The notes under the pieces are model-generated. The model did not search any database, was not told the DNA's origin, and saw only the letters and a program-made list of their open reading frames with translations. From the NCBI GenBank assembly GCA_964555285.1, contig CAZKRM010000011.1, forward strand, positions 1 through 64,000: DNA of 64,000 bases. The letters run 5' to 3'. Each line of letters opens with the position of its first letter. Position 1 is the stretch's first letter. A program made the position numbers and the translations under genes. The DNA comes from JBBIQV01 sp964555285. Lineage in GTDB: Bacteria; Nitrospirota; Nitrospiria; Nitrospirales; Nitrospiraceae. Positions 41,761 through 48,875 of this stretch are shown piece by piece.

Positions 41761-42368
41761 TTCGCGCCTTCCTGGCAGTCGAGCTGAGCGAAGTCGTACG
41801 AGGCGAGCTTGCCAAGTTGCAACAGGAGTTGAAGCGCCGAATCGAACCGGAGGTGAAGCGAGATGCCCGCATCTCCTGGGTGCAGCCGGCGTCGATTCAT
41901 TTGACGCTCAAGTTCCTCGGCGACACCGACGAGCAACTGGTCGATCCCATGCGAGCGGCGATCGAGCAGATTGCAGTAACTCATCGGTCTATCCACATTC
42001 CGCTTGAACGGCTCGGCGTGTTTCCCCGTCCGCAACAACCGAGAGTGCTGTGGGTGGGAGCGTCAGAACAGTGGGAGCAGGGCGAAGGGGCCGAGCAATT
42101 GGCCGCGCTGCATCGAGCAGTCGAAGACTGTTACCAATCGTTTGGTTTTGCGCCCGAGGGCAGACCTTTGAGTCCGCACCTGACCCTCGCGCGGATCAAA
42201 GAGGGAGAACGTCACGTCGGGCAAGCACTGGCCAAGATCGGCGCGATGGATCGGCCGCTGGCATTGGGATCGCTGGCGGTCGAGTCAGTGGTCCTGATGA
42301 AGAGCGAGCTGCGGCCAACCGGGTCGGTCTATGCGAAGTTGTGGGAGGTAGGGTTGAGCGGGAGATAA
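41757..42368 (+). CDS. thpR: RNA 2',3'-cyclic phosphodiesterase
   Basis: The 203-residue protein is a 2H phosphoesterase with both histidine motifs: HLTL in 'SIHLTLKFLGD' and HLTL in 'LSPHLTLARIKEGE'. ThpR opens 2',3'-cyclic ends of RNA. AAGGGG precedes the ATG, and the start overlaps the cinA stop (ATGA). The C-terminal 39 codons occur again, diverged, at 43242-43361. Confidence 0.93.
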   Translation: MIRAFLAVELSEVVRGELAKLQQELKRRIEPEVKRDARISWVQPASIHLTLKFLGDTDEQLVDPMRAAIEQIAVTHRSIHIPLERLGVFPRPQQPRVLWVGASEQWEQGEGAEQLAALHRAVEDCYQSFGFAPEGRPLSPHLTLARIKEGERHVGQALAKIGAMDRPLALGSLAVESVVLMKSELRPTGSVYAKLWEVGLSGR

Positions 42369-42486
42369 GTCCCGCTCATATTGCTATTGACAGGAGCGCA
42401 CTCAATCCAGATATCGTGTGTCGTTCGCACGCTCCCACAGGAGTTGGGGGCGCTGGGCGAACTGATGTGATTGTCGGTGAGGCAGT

Positions 42487-42834
42487 ATGGAAATCAGGAT
42501 TGTTCGGGGCCTCATCTCACGAGGCGAACTGACGGAGATCGCGAAGCAGCAGTTCGGCGATATGGTCAAGGCCGTCGTGGATGTGGAACGGGGCATCATG
42601 GCGATCGGCGGAGAGCTTCACTCAGACGAAGAGGCGGTGCTATTAGACCAAGGGTCTGCACAACGACACCTTTGGGGAATTAACCTCTACCCCGACAAGC
42701 CGCTGGATGAGTGGATCGAATTTGACTCGATGATCAACGTGCGTCCATCCGGTGGGAACCGGTCACGATACGTGGAGAGTTCTGAAATACGGGAAGCCGT
42801 CACAAGGATCGTCAACCGGTTGGTAGGAGGTTAA
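42487..42834 (+). CDS. DUF5674 family protein
   Basis: The 115-residue protein matches DUF5674: 'GDMVKAVVDVERGIMAIGGE', 'HSDEEAVLLDQGSAQRHLWG' and 'WIEFDSMINVRPSGGNRSRY' (short pieces). The function of the family is not known. It is followed after four bases by a 109-residue gene. The pair is bracketed by the thpR 3' end and its duplicate, which points to insertion as one unit. Confidence 0.75.
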   Translation: MEIRIVRGLISRGELTEIAKQQFGDMVKAVVDVERGIMAIGGELHSDEEAVLLDQGSAQRHLWGINLYPDKPLDEWIEFDSMINVRPSGGNRSRYVESSEIREAVTRIVNRLVGG

Positions 42835-42838
42835 GGAG

Positions 42839-43168
42839 ATGTCTCATCAGCATGCGAGTTTAGCCGCAGGACGTTGGCAGACGTTGCCGCTTGCAGAACA
42901 ACTAGCCAATGTCGGCAGTGACGTTGCCCGTGCTCATCGATGGCAACAGAGGGATCCCCAGCTTTGCGAGAAGGCGTTCGCCCGCGCGTTGGAACTCCTC
43001 GATCTGACGATTTCCGATCTACGCTGGAAAGGTCGCAGGAAGGAACTCACGCGTGTGCGGGAATTGTTGTGCGATGCGATGCAGGGCGGGAAAGAGTATG
43101 GGAGCGACCTCGCAAGCCTCGATCGTTATTTCTACCCCTTTGCCGTGGCGGCGCGCGCCTGCCGGTAA
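42839..43168 (+). CDS. Hypothetical protein paired with the DUF5674 gene
   Basis: The 109-residue helical protein ('QLANVGSDVARAHRWQQRD', 'FARALELLDLTISDLRWKG', 'SDLASLDRYFYPFAVAARAC') resembles small cytosolic partner proteins found beside DUF5674 genes. GGAGG-like AAGGAG precedes the ATG. Close spacing to the DUF5674 gene suggests a two-protein system, possibly toxin-antitoxin-like, but this is inference. Confidence 0.55.
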   Translation: MSHQHASLAAGRWQTLPLAEQLANVGSDVARAHRWQQRDPQLCEKAFARALELLDLTISDLRWKGRRKELTRVRELLCDAMQGGKEYGSDLASLDRYFYPFAVAARACR

Positions 43169-43221
43169 ACTCCCTTAGCGCCTCCTCAAAACGTGGGTTC
43201 CGGTCCCATCCGTTTCTTTCA

Positions 43222-43361
43222 CACTGGCCAAGAGCGGTGTGATGGACCAGTCAATCTCGTTGGGATCGCTCGCGGTGGAATCGGTAGCGTTGATGAAGAG
43301 CGAACGGCGGCCGACCGGGTCGGTCTATACGAAGCTGTGGGAGGTGCGGCTGAGGGAGTAG
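43222..43361 (+). pseudogene. Duplicated 3' end of thpR
   Basis: The segment repeats thpR bases 42226-42368 at an offset of about 996 bp with roughly 80% identity by eye. The conserved frame reads 'MDQSISLGSLAVESVALMKS' and 'RRPTGSVYTKLWEVRLRE' to a stop at 43359-43361, against 'MDRPLALGSLAVESVVLMKS' and 'LRPTGSVYAKLWEVGLSGR' in thpR. The rest of thpR is missing. The two copies enclose the DUF5674 pair. Confidence 0.75.
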
Positions 43362-43396
43362 CGGGGGACCCCACTCGCTATCACTCGAAAGGGTGA

Positions 43397-43425
43397 GCGA
43401 AATTCCCTTTCATGGGTGATTTCGC
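43397..43425. repeat. Hairpin GCGAAAT-N15-ATTTCGC
   Basis: A 7-bp perfect stem lies after the thpR remnant. It lacks a T-run, so it is a weak terminator at best. From here to 43681 no gene is visible; the stretch is the leader region for the copper-protein gene and includes AAGGAGG just before its ATG. Confidence 0.4.
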
Positions 43426-43681
43426 TTGTCGCCTTTAAGGGGCACAATTCACCACCTGACGTGGCACCACCGCGTAGAGTTTCTGCAAAAGGCGACCATC
43501 ATGCATGGGTCCAAGAGTGTTTCTTCTGCAAGCTGCTTAGCCCCACATTCCAAGAAATCTGACGCAGGTAAACATTCTCACAATAAAAGGAAGGCCGGCG
43601 ATGGTGGCTAATCAGAAACGGAGGTGATGGGCGACGTGAGACCACGCGAATACCAATGTCTCTAGCAAGGAGGGATGAGCC

Positions 43682-44854
43682 ATGCGCTACGTAAGCGTCA
43701 TAAGTGGAGTCGTTGCCGCGCTCGCCTTCGCTGCGACAGCGAGTGCGGGGTCGTTTGAGGACAAGGCGCAAGTGACGGTGGGTGGGGCCGAGTACATGAT
43801 GAGCGGGCATATTGTCAAGGTCGAAAAAGACGCCTACTGGATCAGGAAGCACTCCGGCGATGTGGTTCGAGTCGCGGTCACGGAAGGGACGCACCTGATC
43901 TGCCCGACTCGTCTCGGGAGCAAGGCGGCGACCGTCGAATCGAATCCCGGGAGCGGTTTTCGGATGGGGGACTGTCCGTTTATCCCAGGGGATACCGTGA
44001 AGGCTGAGATCTCGGACCTCGGCTGGGCGAGCCTCGTGCGGTATGATGTGCCCCCAGCTTCGGAAACGGCGCAACTTGGACTGCCCCAGGGGTGGGAAGG
44101 CGATATTCCCCACGGGGTGCTCGCCTTCAAAGCTGGGCCGCACTATCCTGTGCACACCAAGGATGGTCACCATGTCGGCCATCTCGCCGGGACACTGACC
44201 GACACCATATTAGGGACCGAGTATGGCCTTCTCGTCCACGCAGCGGACGGGCACATGATGCCTGTGCCATTGACCGCGCTGAGGCAAGAATGGTCGCAGC
44301 CGAATAAACCTCATGTGGTGCTCTGGCTAAGCAAGGAGCGGCTCGGGGAGATGCACCCGCCTGCGTACCAGGCCGCGAACCGCATTTCGATCCCGGAGGT
44401 CCGTGACTTCTGGGCAAAGGCCGCACCCCCCGAAGTTGTCGCCTCACGAGAAGTTGACGTGGCCATTGATATCAGCGAGAAAGCCTTTCACATCACAAAA
44501 GGGGGGACGGAGCAGGGCTTTCATCTCGTGGCAGGGATGCCGGCTGCCATTCAACTTCGCAACAGAGATCTCGTGGCGCATGAGTTTGTGTCCACACTGT
44601 TCCGCGATGTCCCGTTCCGCATTTCGGGCAACGCCACCGTGGTCAAGACAGCACGAGCCTCCGGAGTTCGCCTCGATCCAGGGCAAACGGTTACCCTGGA
44701 GTTCATCGCCCCTGTCTCGGAGGTGGACCAATATGGCGCCATGGCGTCCCTCTATGATGCCTTCTGGTGCAACGTCCATGGGAAGGAGCATGGACAACAG
44801 ATGCGCGGGGAAGTGGCGATCATAGAGACCAGGGGTGAGGTCGGCGGCGGATGA
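43682..44854 (+). CDS. Exported protein with C-terminal cupredoxin domain
   Basis: The 390-residue protein has a signal peptide ending 'ATASAG'. Residues about 30-250 are an unrecognised region with repeated beta-strand text (HYPVHTKDGHHVGHLAGTL, YGLLVHAADGHMMPVPLTAL). Residues about 270-385 are a cupredoxin with type-1 copper ligands His300 (VAHEFVS), Cys363 and His366 (FWCNVHG), and Met374 (MRGE). Its cupredoxin part is related to the product of 45101-45589. It probably carries electrons or copper in the periplasm. The N-terminal half includes a His-rich stretch, which could bind further metal. AAGGAGG precedes the ATG. Confidence 0.8.
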   Translation: MRYVSVISGVVAALAFAATASAGSFEDKAQVTVGGAEYMMSGHIVKVEKDAYWIRKHSGDVVRVAVTEGTHLICPTRLGSKAATVESNPGSGFRMGDCPFIPGDTVKAEISDLGWASLVRYDVPPASETAQLGLPQGWEGDIPHGVLAFKAGPHYPVHTKDGHHVGHLAGTLTDTILGTEYGLLVHAADGHMMPVPLTALRQEWSQPNKPHVVLWLSKERLGEMHPPAYQAANRISIPEVRDFWAKAAPPEVVASREVDVAIDISEKAFHITKGGTEQGFHLVAGMPAAIQLRNRDLVAHEFVSTLFRDVPFRISGNATVVKTARASGVRLDPGQTVTLEFIAPVSEVDQYGAMASLYDAFWCNVHGKEHGQQMRGEVAIIETRGEVGGG

Positions 44855-44877
44855 TGAAGGCTCAGATCACCGTCACG

Positions 44878-44916
44878 CCGGGTCGCCCGATCGATTCGGG
44901 CGACCCGGTTTCCTTC
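44878..44916 (+). terminator. Rho-independent terminator after the large cupredoxin gene
   Basis: CCGGGTCGCCCG (44878-44889) pairs exactly with CGGGCGACCCGG (44897-44908) over a seven-base loop and is followed by TTTCCTT. It lies 24 bases after the stop codon, so the small cupredoxin gene is probably transcribed separately. Confidence 0.8.
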
Positions 44917-45100
44917 ACGTTTCCCACTTCCTCGTCGGTCCGTCTGGTCACCCGCAGAGGGAAACATCCTGCCTTCTGATCAAAGGAGCGAACCTCGTCG
45001 CTGACAGGGAGGGGCCGGGACAATGCAGGGGCTACGACACACCAGAGGCGGGATTTTCACCACGGAGTGCGTTCGTGAAAAACAAGGAAGAGGCGAAACA

Positions 45101-45589
45101 GTGCTGTCCCGATTGCTATTGACAGCCTTAGTGATCCCGCTCGCGCTAGGGCTAGGGATTGCCGGAATAAGTTTGGCCGATGAGTTGCCCTATGAACCCG
45201 ATGTAGTCCTTGTGATGAAGGACAAAGTCTTTCACGTGATCGAAGGGGCACAAGCAGGGAACCCTCTGCCGAATCCAGCCTTCTCGCTACCGGTCGGGAG
45301 GGATCTCGTCGTCCTGCTCCGCAATGAGGACGAGGTGGCGCATGAGTTCGTTTCGCCGTTGCTCATGAAGGTGGAGGACCTTCAGCTCTCGGGCCGGGCT
45401 ACTCTGGTGTATACCCACACCGCCGTCGGGGTTCGGGTTGAGCCGAGGGACAGCGTGCTGCTCCGCTTTGACATCCCTGACGCCGGCTATGATCGGTTTC
45501 ATTTCTGGTGCAATATCCATGGAAGGTTGCTTGATGACACCATGCGAGGGGAGATCTTTATCCTGCATGCGAAACCATCATCTCAGTAA
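45101..45589 (+). CDS. Exported single-domain cupredoxin
   Basis: The 162-residue protein has a signal peptide (RLLLTALVIPLALGLGIAG, ending near 'SLADE') and a cupredoxin domain with His81 (VAHEFVS), Cys137 and His140 (FWCNIHG), and Met148 (MRGE). It is a short relative of the C-terminal domain of the 43682 product. The GTG at 45101 has AAGGAAGAGG upstream and begins just before the signal peptide; the frame is open to 45023. It is a candidate blue-copper electron carrier for the neighbouring haem proteins. Confidence 0.75.
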   Translation: MLSRLLLTALVIPLALGLGIAGISLADELPYEPDVVLVMKDKVFHVIEGAQAGNPLPNPAFSLPVGRDLVVLLRNEDEVAHEFVSPLLMKVEDLQLSGRATLVYTHTAVGVRVEPRDSVLLRFDIPDAGYDRFHFWCNIHGRLLDDTMRGEIFILHAKPSSQ

Positions 45590-45743
45590 CCGGACGTCGG
45601 AACTTGTGAGGACCTATGGGCAGAATCGAGGAAGCCAGGAGACGCGACGGAGATGGGCGGTGAGGGATGCGATGACACCGATGACGATGTGCTCTCTCTT
45701 ATGGAGCAGGTTCTGCCTTAGAGAGCTGATGAAGAGGTTTGCC

Positions 45744-46325
45744 ATGATTGAGAAAACAGCGGGACGGATCCTTGGCGGACTCTGCGCCATCATGCTCGCC
45801 GGTGTCGCAGTGGATGTCGCGCAGGCCGGAGAGACGGCGGGAATCCCACCGGAAGTGGTGGCAGAGTATATTCATGCGATCATTCAGGCCGATCGGACCC
45901 TCTATTCCACCCATGTCGTGGAGCGGCTGCAGGATCTCAAGGTCACTGTGGCGGCGGAAGAATGGAAAGCGAGGGGGACGTTGCCCCTGCCGGCTCAAAT
46001 GCTCCAGATGGCTGGTCAAGAGATTCAGGGGCTCGGACTCGGTCTTCGTATCCGGCTGGCCAGCCTGTCGCCGATTTATGAAAAAAACGGGCCTGCCGAT
46101 CAGTTCGAACGAGCGGGCCTGGAAGCGGTGACAAAGAATCCCCGGAAGCCCTATACGGGAATCATTGCCGAAAGTGACAGACACATTTTCAAGGCGATAT
46201 TTGCGGACAGGGCCGTCACCAAGGCCTGTGTCGCGTGCCATAACAGCCATGAGCAGAGCCCGAAGCGGAACTACAAGCTCTATGATGTGATGGGAGGGAT
46301 CATCATTTCATTCCCCTTACCATGA
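45744..46325 (+). CDS. DUF3365 (Tll0287-like) c-type haem protein
   Basis: The 193-residue protein has a signal peptide ending 'DVAQAG' and a DUF3365 domain: 'EYIHAIIQADRTLYSTHVVE', 'QFERAGLEAVTKNPRKPYTG' and the haem motif CVACH at 162-166, followed by 'YDVMGGIIISFPL'. Such domains bind c-type haem and are used as redox or gas sensors, or as small electron carriers; here there is no fused signalling domain. AAGAGG precedes the ATG. It is paralogous to the next gene. Confidence 0.82.
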   Translation: MIEKTAGRILGGLCAIMLAGVAVDVAQAGETAGIPPEVVAEYIHAIIQADRTLYSTHVVERLQDLKVTVAAEEWKARGTLPLPAQMLQMAGQEIQGLGLGLRIRLASLSPIYEKNGPADQFERAGLEAVTKNPRKPYTGIIAESDRHIFKAIFADRAVTKACVACHNSHEQSPKRNYKLYDVMGGIIISFPLP

Positions 46326-46434
46326 CCGAGCGTCGTGGGAAGCGTTCCAGGTCAGGGCGTGCAGGCACTCATGGAGAGATTTTGTTTGCTCGCTGAGCCG
46401 ATTTAGACCTGAGAAACGAGAAAGGGAGGGCAGC

Positions 46435-47037
46435 ATGTTCAGAAAAGTCTTCATATGGGGGGTAGTGGCATCCTGCATCACAGTGCTAGCATATGTGGGG
46501 ATTTCGTTAGGGGCAAAGGACTCCAAGACTCAGGCTTGCGCTCAGACCGGAATTCCTGCGGAGAAAGTGGCTGGCTACCTGCATTCCGTGATCCAGGCGG
46601 ATCGGACCTTTTATACGACCGATGTCGTGGAGAGGATGCAGGTGAAGGGGGTTGTGGTCGCTTCGGAAAATTGGCGGGAGGCCAAGACGCTACCGCTTCC
46701 AGCCCAATTTTTGAATGAGTCATCCCGGATAGCGGGCACGATACAAGCCGGGCTTGCCTATCGGCTTATCAGCCTCTGGCCGATCAATAAACGCAATGGG
46801 CCGAAGACCGAGTTCGAGCAAAAAGGGCTCTGGGAAACCCTGCAGAATCCGGATCGTCCCTATACCGAAGTGGTCATGCTGGGGCAGGACTCGTATCTGC
46901 AAGCCATTTATGCCGACAGGGCTATTTCTCAGGCCTGCATCGGCTGCCACAACGCCCACCCGGACAGTCCGAAGCAGAACTTCAAGCAGAATGACGTGAT
47001 GGGCGGGATTCTGATCACCATTCCGCTGGGTCGATAG
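46435..47037 (+). CDS. DUF3365 (Tll0287-like) c-type haem protein, second copy
   Basis: The 200-residue protein has an N-terminal membrane/signal segment (VFIWGVVASCITVLAYVGIS) that may remain as an anchor. The DUF3365 domain reads 'GYLHSVIQADRTFYTTDVVE', 'EFEQKGLWETLQNPDRPYTE' and CIGCH at 168-172, then 'NDVMGGILITIPLG'. It is closely related to the preceding product, so a tandem duplication is likely. AAAGGGAGGG precedes the ATG. It is the last gene before recA. Confidence 0.82.
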   Translation: MFRKVFIWGVVASCITVLAYVGISLGAKDSKTQACAQTGIPAEKVAGYLHSVIQADRTFYTTDVVERMQVKGVVVASENWREAKTLPLPAQFLNESSRIAGTIQAGLAYRLISLWPINKRNGPKTEFEQKGLWETLQNPDRPYTEVVMLGQDSYLQAIYADRAISQACIGCHNAHPDSPKQNFKQNDVMGGILITIPLGR

Positions 47038-47171
47038 CGGCCTCAACGGAAGCTGCTTGGCAGGTATGTTCAGCGATCTTTTTCATTGCCTGCTGAGCCT
47101 GATCGACTAGGCCAACCGGTTCCTGCTCGCTCCGCGCGTTGGTCGGCTCTCTAACCTTTCCCCTCCCCCAC

Positions 47172-47209
47172 AGGTGGGCTAGGTTTCTCCCACCTAACTT
47201 CGGTATAAT
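47172..47209 (+). promoter_or_regulatory. recA promoter with a dyad over the -35 region
   Basis: A perfect TATAAT lies at 47204-47209, about 36 bases before the recA ATG. The -35 position is occupied by the dyad AGGTGGG-N10-CCCACCT (47172-47178 and 47189-47195), in which all seven pairs match. A repressor on this dyad would block the promoter, so it is a candidate SOS operator, though it does not resemble the dyad at the LexA-like gene. Confidence 0.55.
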
Positions 47210-47244
47210 CCCGCGATTCAGACCCTCAGAGAAGGAGTGCCTGC

Positions 47245-48339
47245 ATGGCTGAAAAAGACGACAAGAAGCGCGCGTTGGACCTCGCTCTGTCCCAAATCGA
47301 GAAGCAATACGGGAAGGGCTCGGTGATGAGGCTTGGGACGACAGAGGTCCCTGCCGATGTGCCGGCGATCTCGACCGGTTCTCTGGGACTCGATGTCGCG
47401 CTGGGGGTGGGGGGCTTTCCACGCGGGCGGGTCATTGAAATTTTTGGGCCGGAGGCATCCGGTAAGACAACCCTGACGCTGCACGCGATCGCAGAAGCCC
47501 AGAAAGCGGGAGGCATTGCGGCCTTTATCGATGCCGAGCACGCATTGGATTTGACCTATGCGAAGAAACTGGGGGTCCAGGTTGACGACTTGCTCGTCTC
47601 CCAGCCCGACACCGGCGAACAGGCGCTGGAAATCGCCGAGACGCTCGTCCGGAGCGGGGCCATCGATGTGATCGTGGTGGACTCGGTCGCAGCCCTGGTG
47701 CCGAGAGCCGAAATCGAAGGCGAGATGGGCGATGCCCACATGGGTCTCCAAGCGAGGCTCATGTCGCAGGCACTCCGTAAGCTGACGGCGGCGATTTCCA
47801 AATCGCAGACGACCCTGATTTTCATCAACCAGATCAGGATGAAGATCGGTGTCATGTTCGGCAACCCGGAGACGACCACCGGCGGCAACGCGCTCAAGTT
47901 CTATTCGTCGGTGCGGCTGGATATCAGGCGCATCGAGTCGATCAAAGAAGGGCAGGATGTGACCGGCAGCCGCGTGCGAGTCAAGGTGGTGAAGAACAAA
48001 ATGGCTCCGCCCTTCAAGCAAGCGGAGTTCGACGTGATGTTCGCGGAAGGCATTTCCAAGACCGGTGAACTGGTCGATCTCGGCGTCGAGAAAAAGGTCT
48101 TGGAAAAATCCGGCGCCTGGTATTCCTATAAAGGAGAGCGGCTGGGGCAAGGCCGGGATGCGGTCAAGGAGTACCTCAAGAGTAACGTGGCAGCCGCGAA
48201 GGAAATTGAAGCGAAGCTGAGAGAACTCGCTGGTGTTCCAGCACGGGTGGCGGAGAAGCGTCCGGAAGCCAAAGAAGAGAAACGCCCTGACGCACGTGGC
48301 GAGGAAAAACGGAGTCACGGAGGAAAGTCAGGCTCCTGA
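47245..48339 (+). CDS. recA: Recombinase RecA
   Basis: The 364-residue protein is a complete RecA: N-terminal 'DKKRALDLALSQIEKQYGKG', Walker A 'GPEASGKTT' (about 69-77), 'IDAEHALDLTYAKKLGV', 'VVDSVAALVPRAEIEGEMGD' (in part) and the L2 region 'FINQIRMKIGVMFGNPETTT'. It forms filaments on single-stranded DNA for recombination and triggers self-cleavage of LexA-type repressors such as the one at 32090. AGAAGGAG precedes the ATG. The C-terminal tail is Lys/Glu-rich and somewhat extended. Confidence 0.98.
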   Translation: MAEKDDKKRALDLALSQIEKQYGKGSVMRLGTTEVPADVPAISTGSLGLDVALGVGGFPRGRVIEIFGPEASGKTTLTLHAIAEAQKAGGIAAFIDAEHALDLTYAKKLGVQVDDLLVSQPDTGEQALEIAETLVRSGAIDVIVVDSVAALVPRAEIEGEMGDAHMGLQARLMSQALRKLTAAISKSQTTLIFINQIRMKIGVMFGNPETTTGGNALKFYSSVRLDIRRIESIKEGQDVTGSRVRVKVVKNKMAPPFKQAEFDVMFAEGISKTGELVDLGVEKKVLEKSGAWYSYKGERLGQGRDAVKEYLKSNVAAAKEIEAKLRELAGVPARVAEKRPEAKEEKRPDARGEEKRSHGGKSGS

Positions 48340-48392
48340 CAGCGGGAGAGGATACTCGGCGCTGTGTCGGATCGACGAGCTTCGTAACCAGC

Positions 48393-48869
48393 GTGAACCG
48401 CAAGCAGGCAGACGAGTCAGGAGACCAATATCTGAAGCTTGCAGTCCGGTACCTGGCTCGGCGCGATCGGACCATCGCGCAGGTTACTCACTATCTCCAG
48501 ATCAAGGGGGCAGGCCAGGCTGAGCGGCAGGCGGTCGTCAGACGGCTGGTTCAGCTCGGGTATCTCAACGACGAAGCGTGTGCGGGCCGCTGGGCGGAGG
48601 CGAGACTCTCGCGCAAGCCGGTCGGTCGCGCCAGACTGAAGGCGGAACTCCAAGTGCAGGGGCTTGCCGACCGGATTGTCGAGCAGACCCTGGAGACGAT
48701 CTATCGCAGCAGAAGCGAACGAACGTTGGCGGAACAGGTAGTCCGGTACGAGCGGGCGGTGCGTCGCGTCACCACCATCGGTCGCCTCGTCCGTTTGCTG
48801 CAGCAGCGGGGATTCGACGACGAGACGATCCGGACGGTCCTGAAGCTTGAAACAGACGATGGAGTGTGA
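48393..48869 (+). CDS. recX: Regulatory protein RecX
   Basis: The 158-residue protein has three-helix RecX repeats: 'LKLAVRYLARRDRTIAQVTH', 'LVQLGYLNDEACAGRWAEAR' and 'LLQQRGFDDETIRTVLKLE'. RecX binds inside RecA filaments and limits their activity. The start is a GTG about 50 bases after recA; the ribosome-binding site is weak, so coupling to recA is probable. It is followed directly by alaS, a typical order. Confidence 0.88.
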   Translation: MNRKQADESGDQYLKLAVRYLARRDRTIAQVTHYLQIKGAGQAERQAVVRRLVQLGYLNDEACAGRWAEARLSRKPVGRARLKAELQVQGLADRIVEQTLETIYRSRSERTLAEQVVRYERAVRRVTTIGRLVRLLQQRGFDDETIRTVLKLETDDGV

Positions 48870-48875
48870 GTCACG

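Noticed and set aside
43682..43700. Sigma-54 promoter before the cupredoxin gene (TGGCAC near 43460)
   Set aside because: The matching -12 element (TTGC at the right spacing) is absent.
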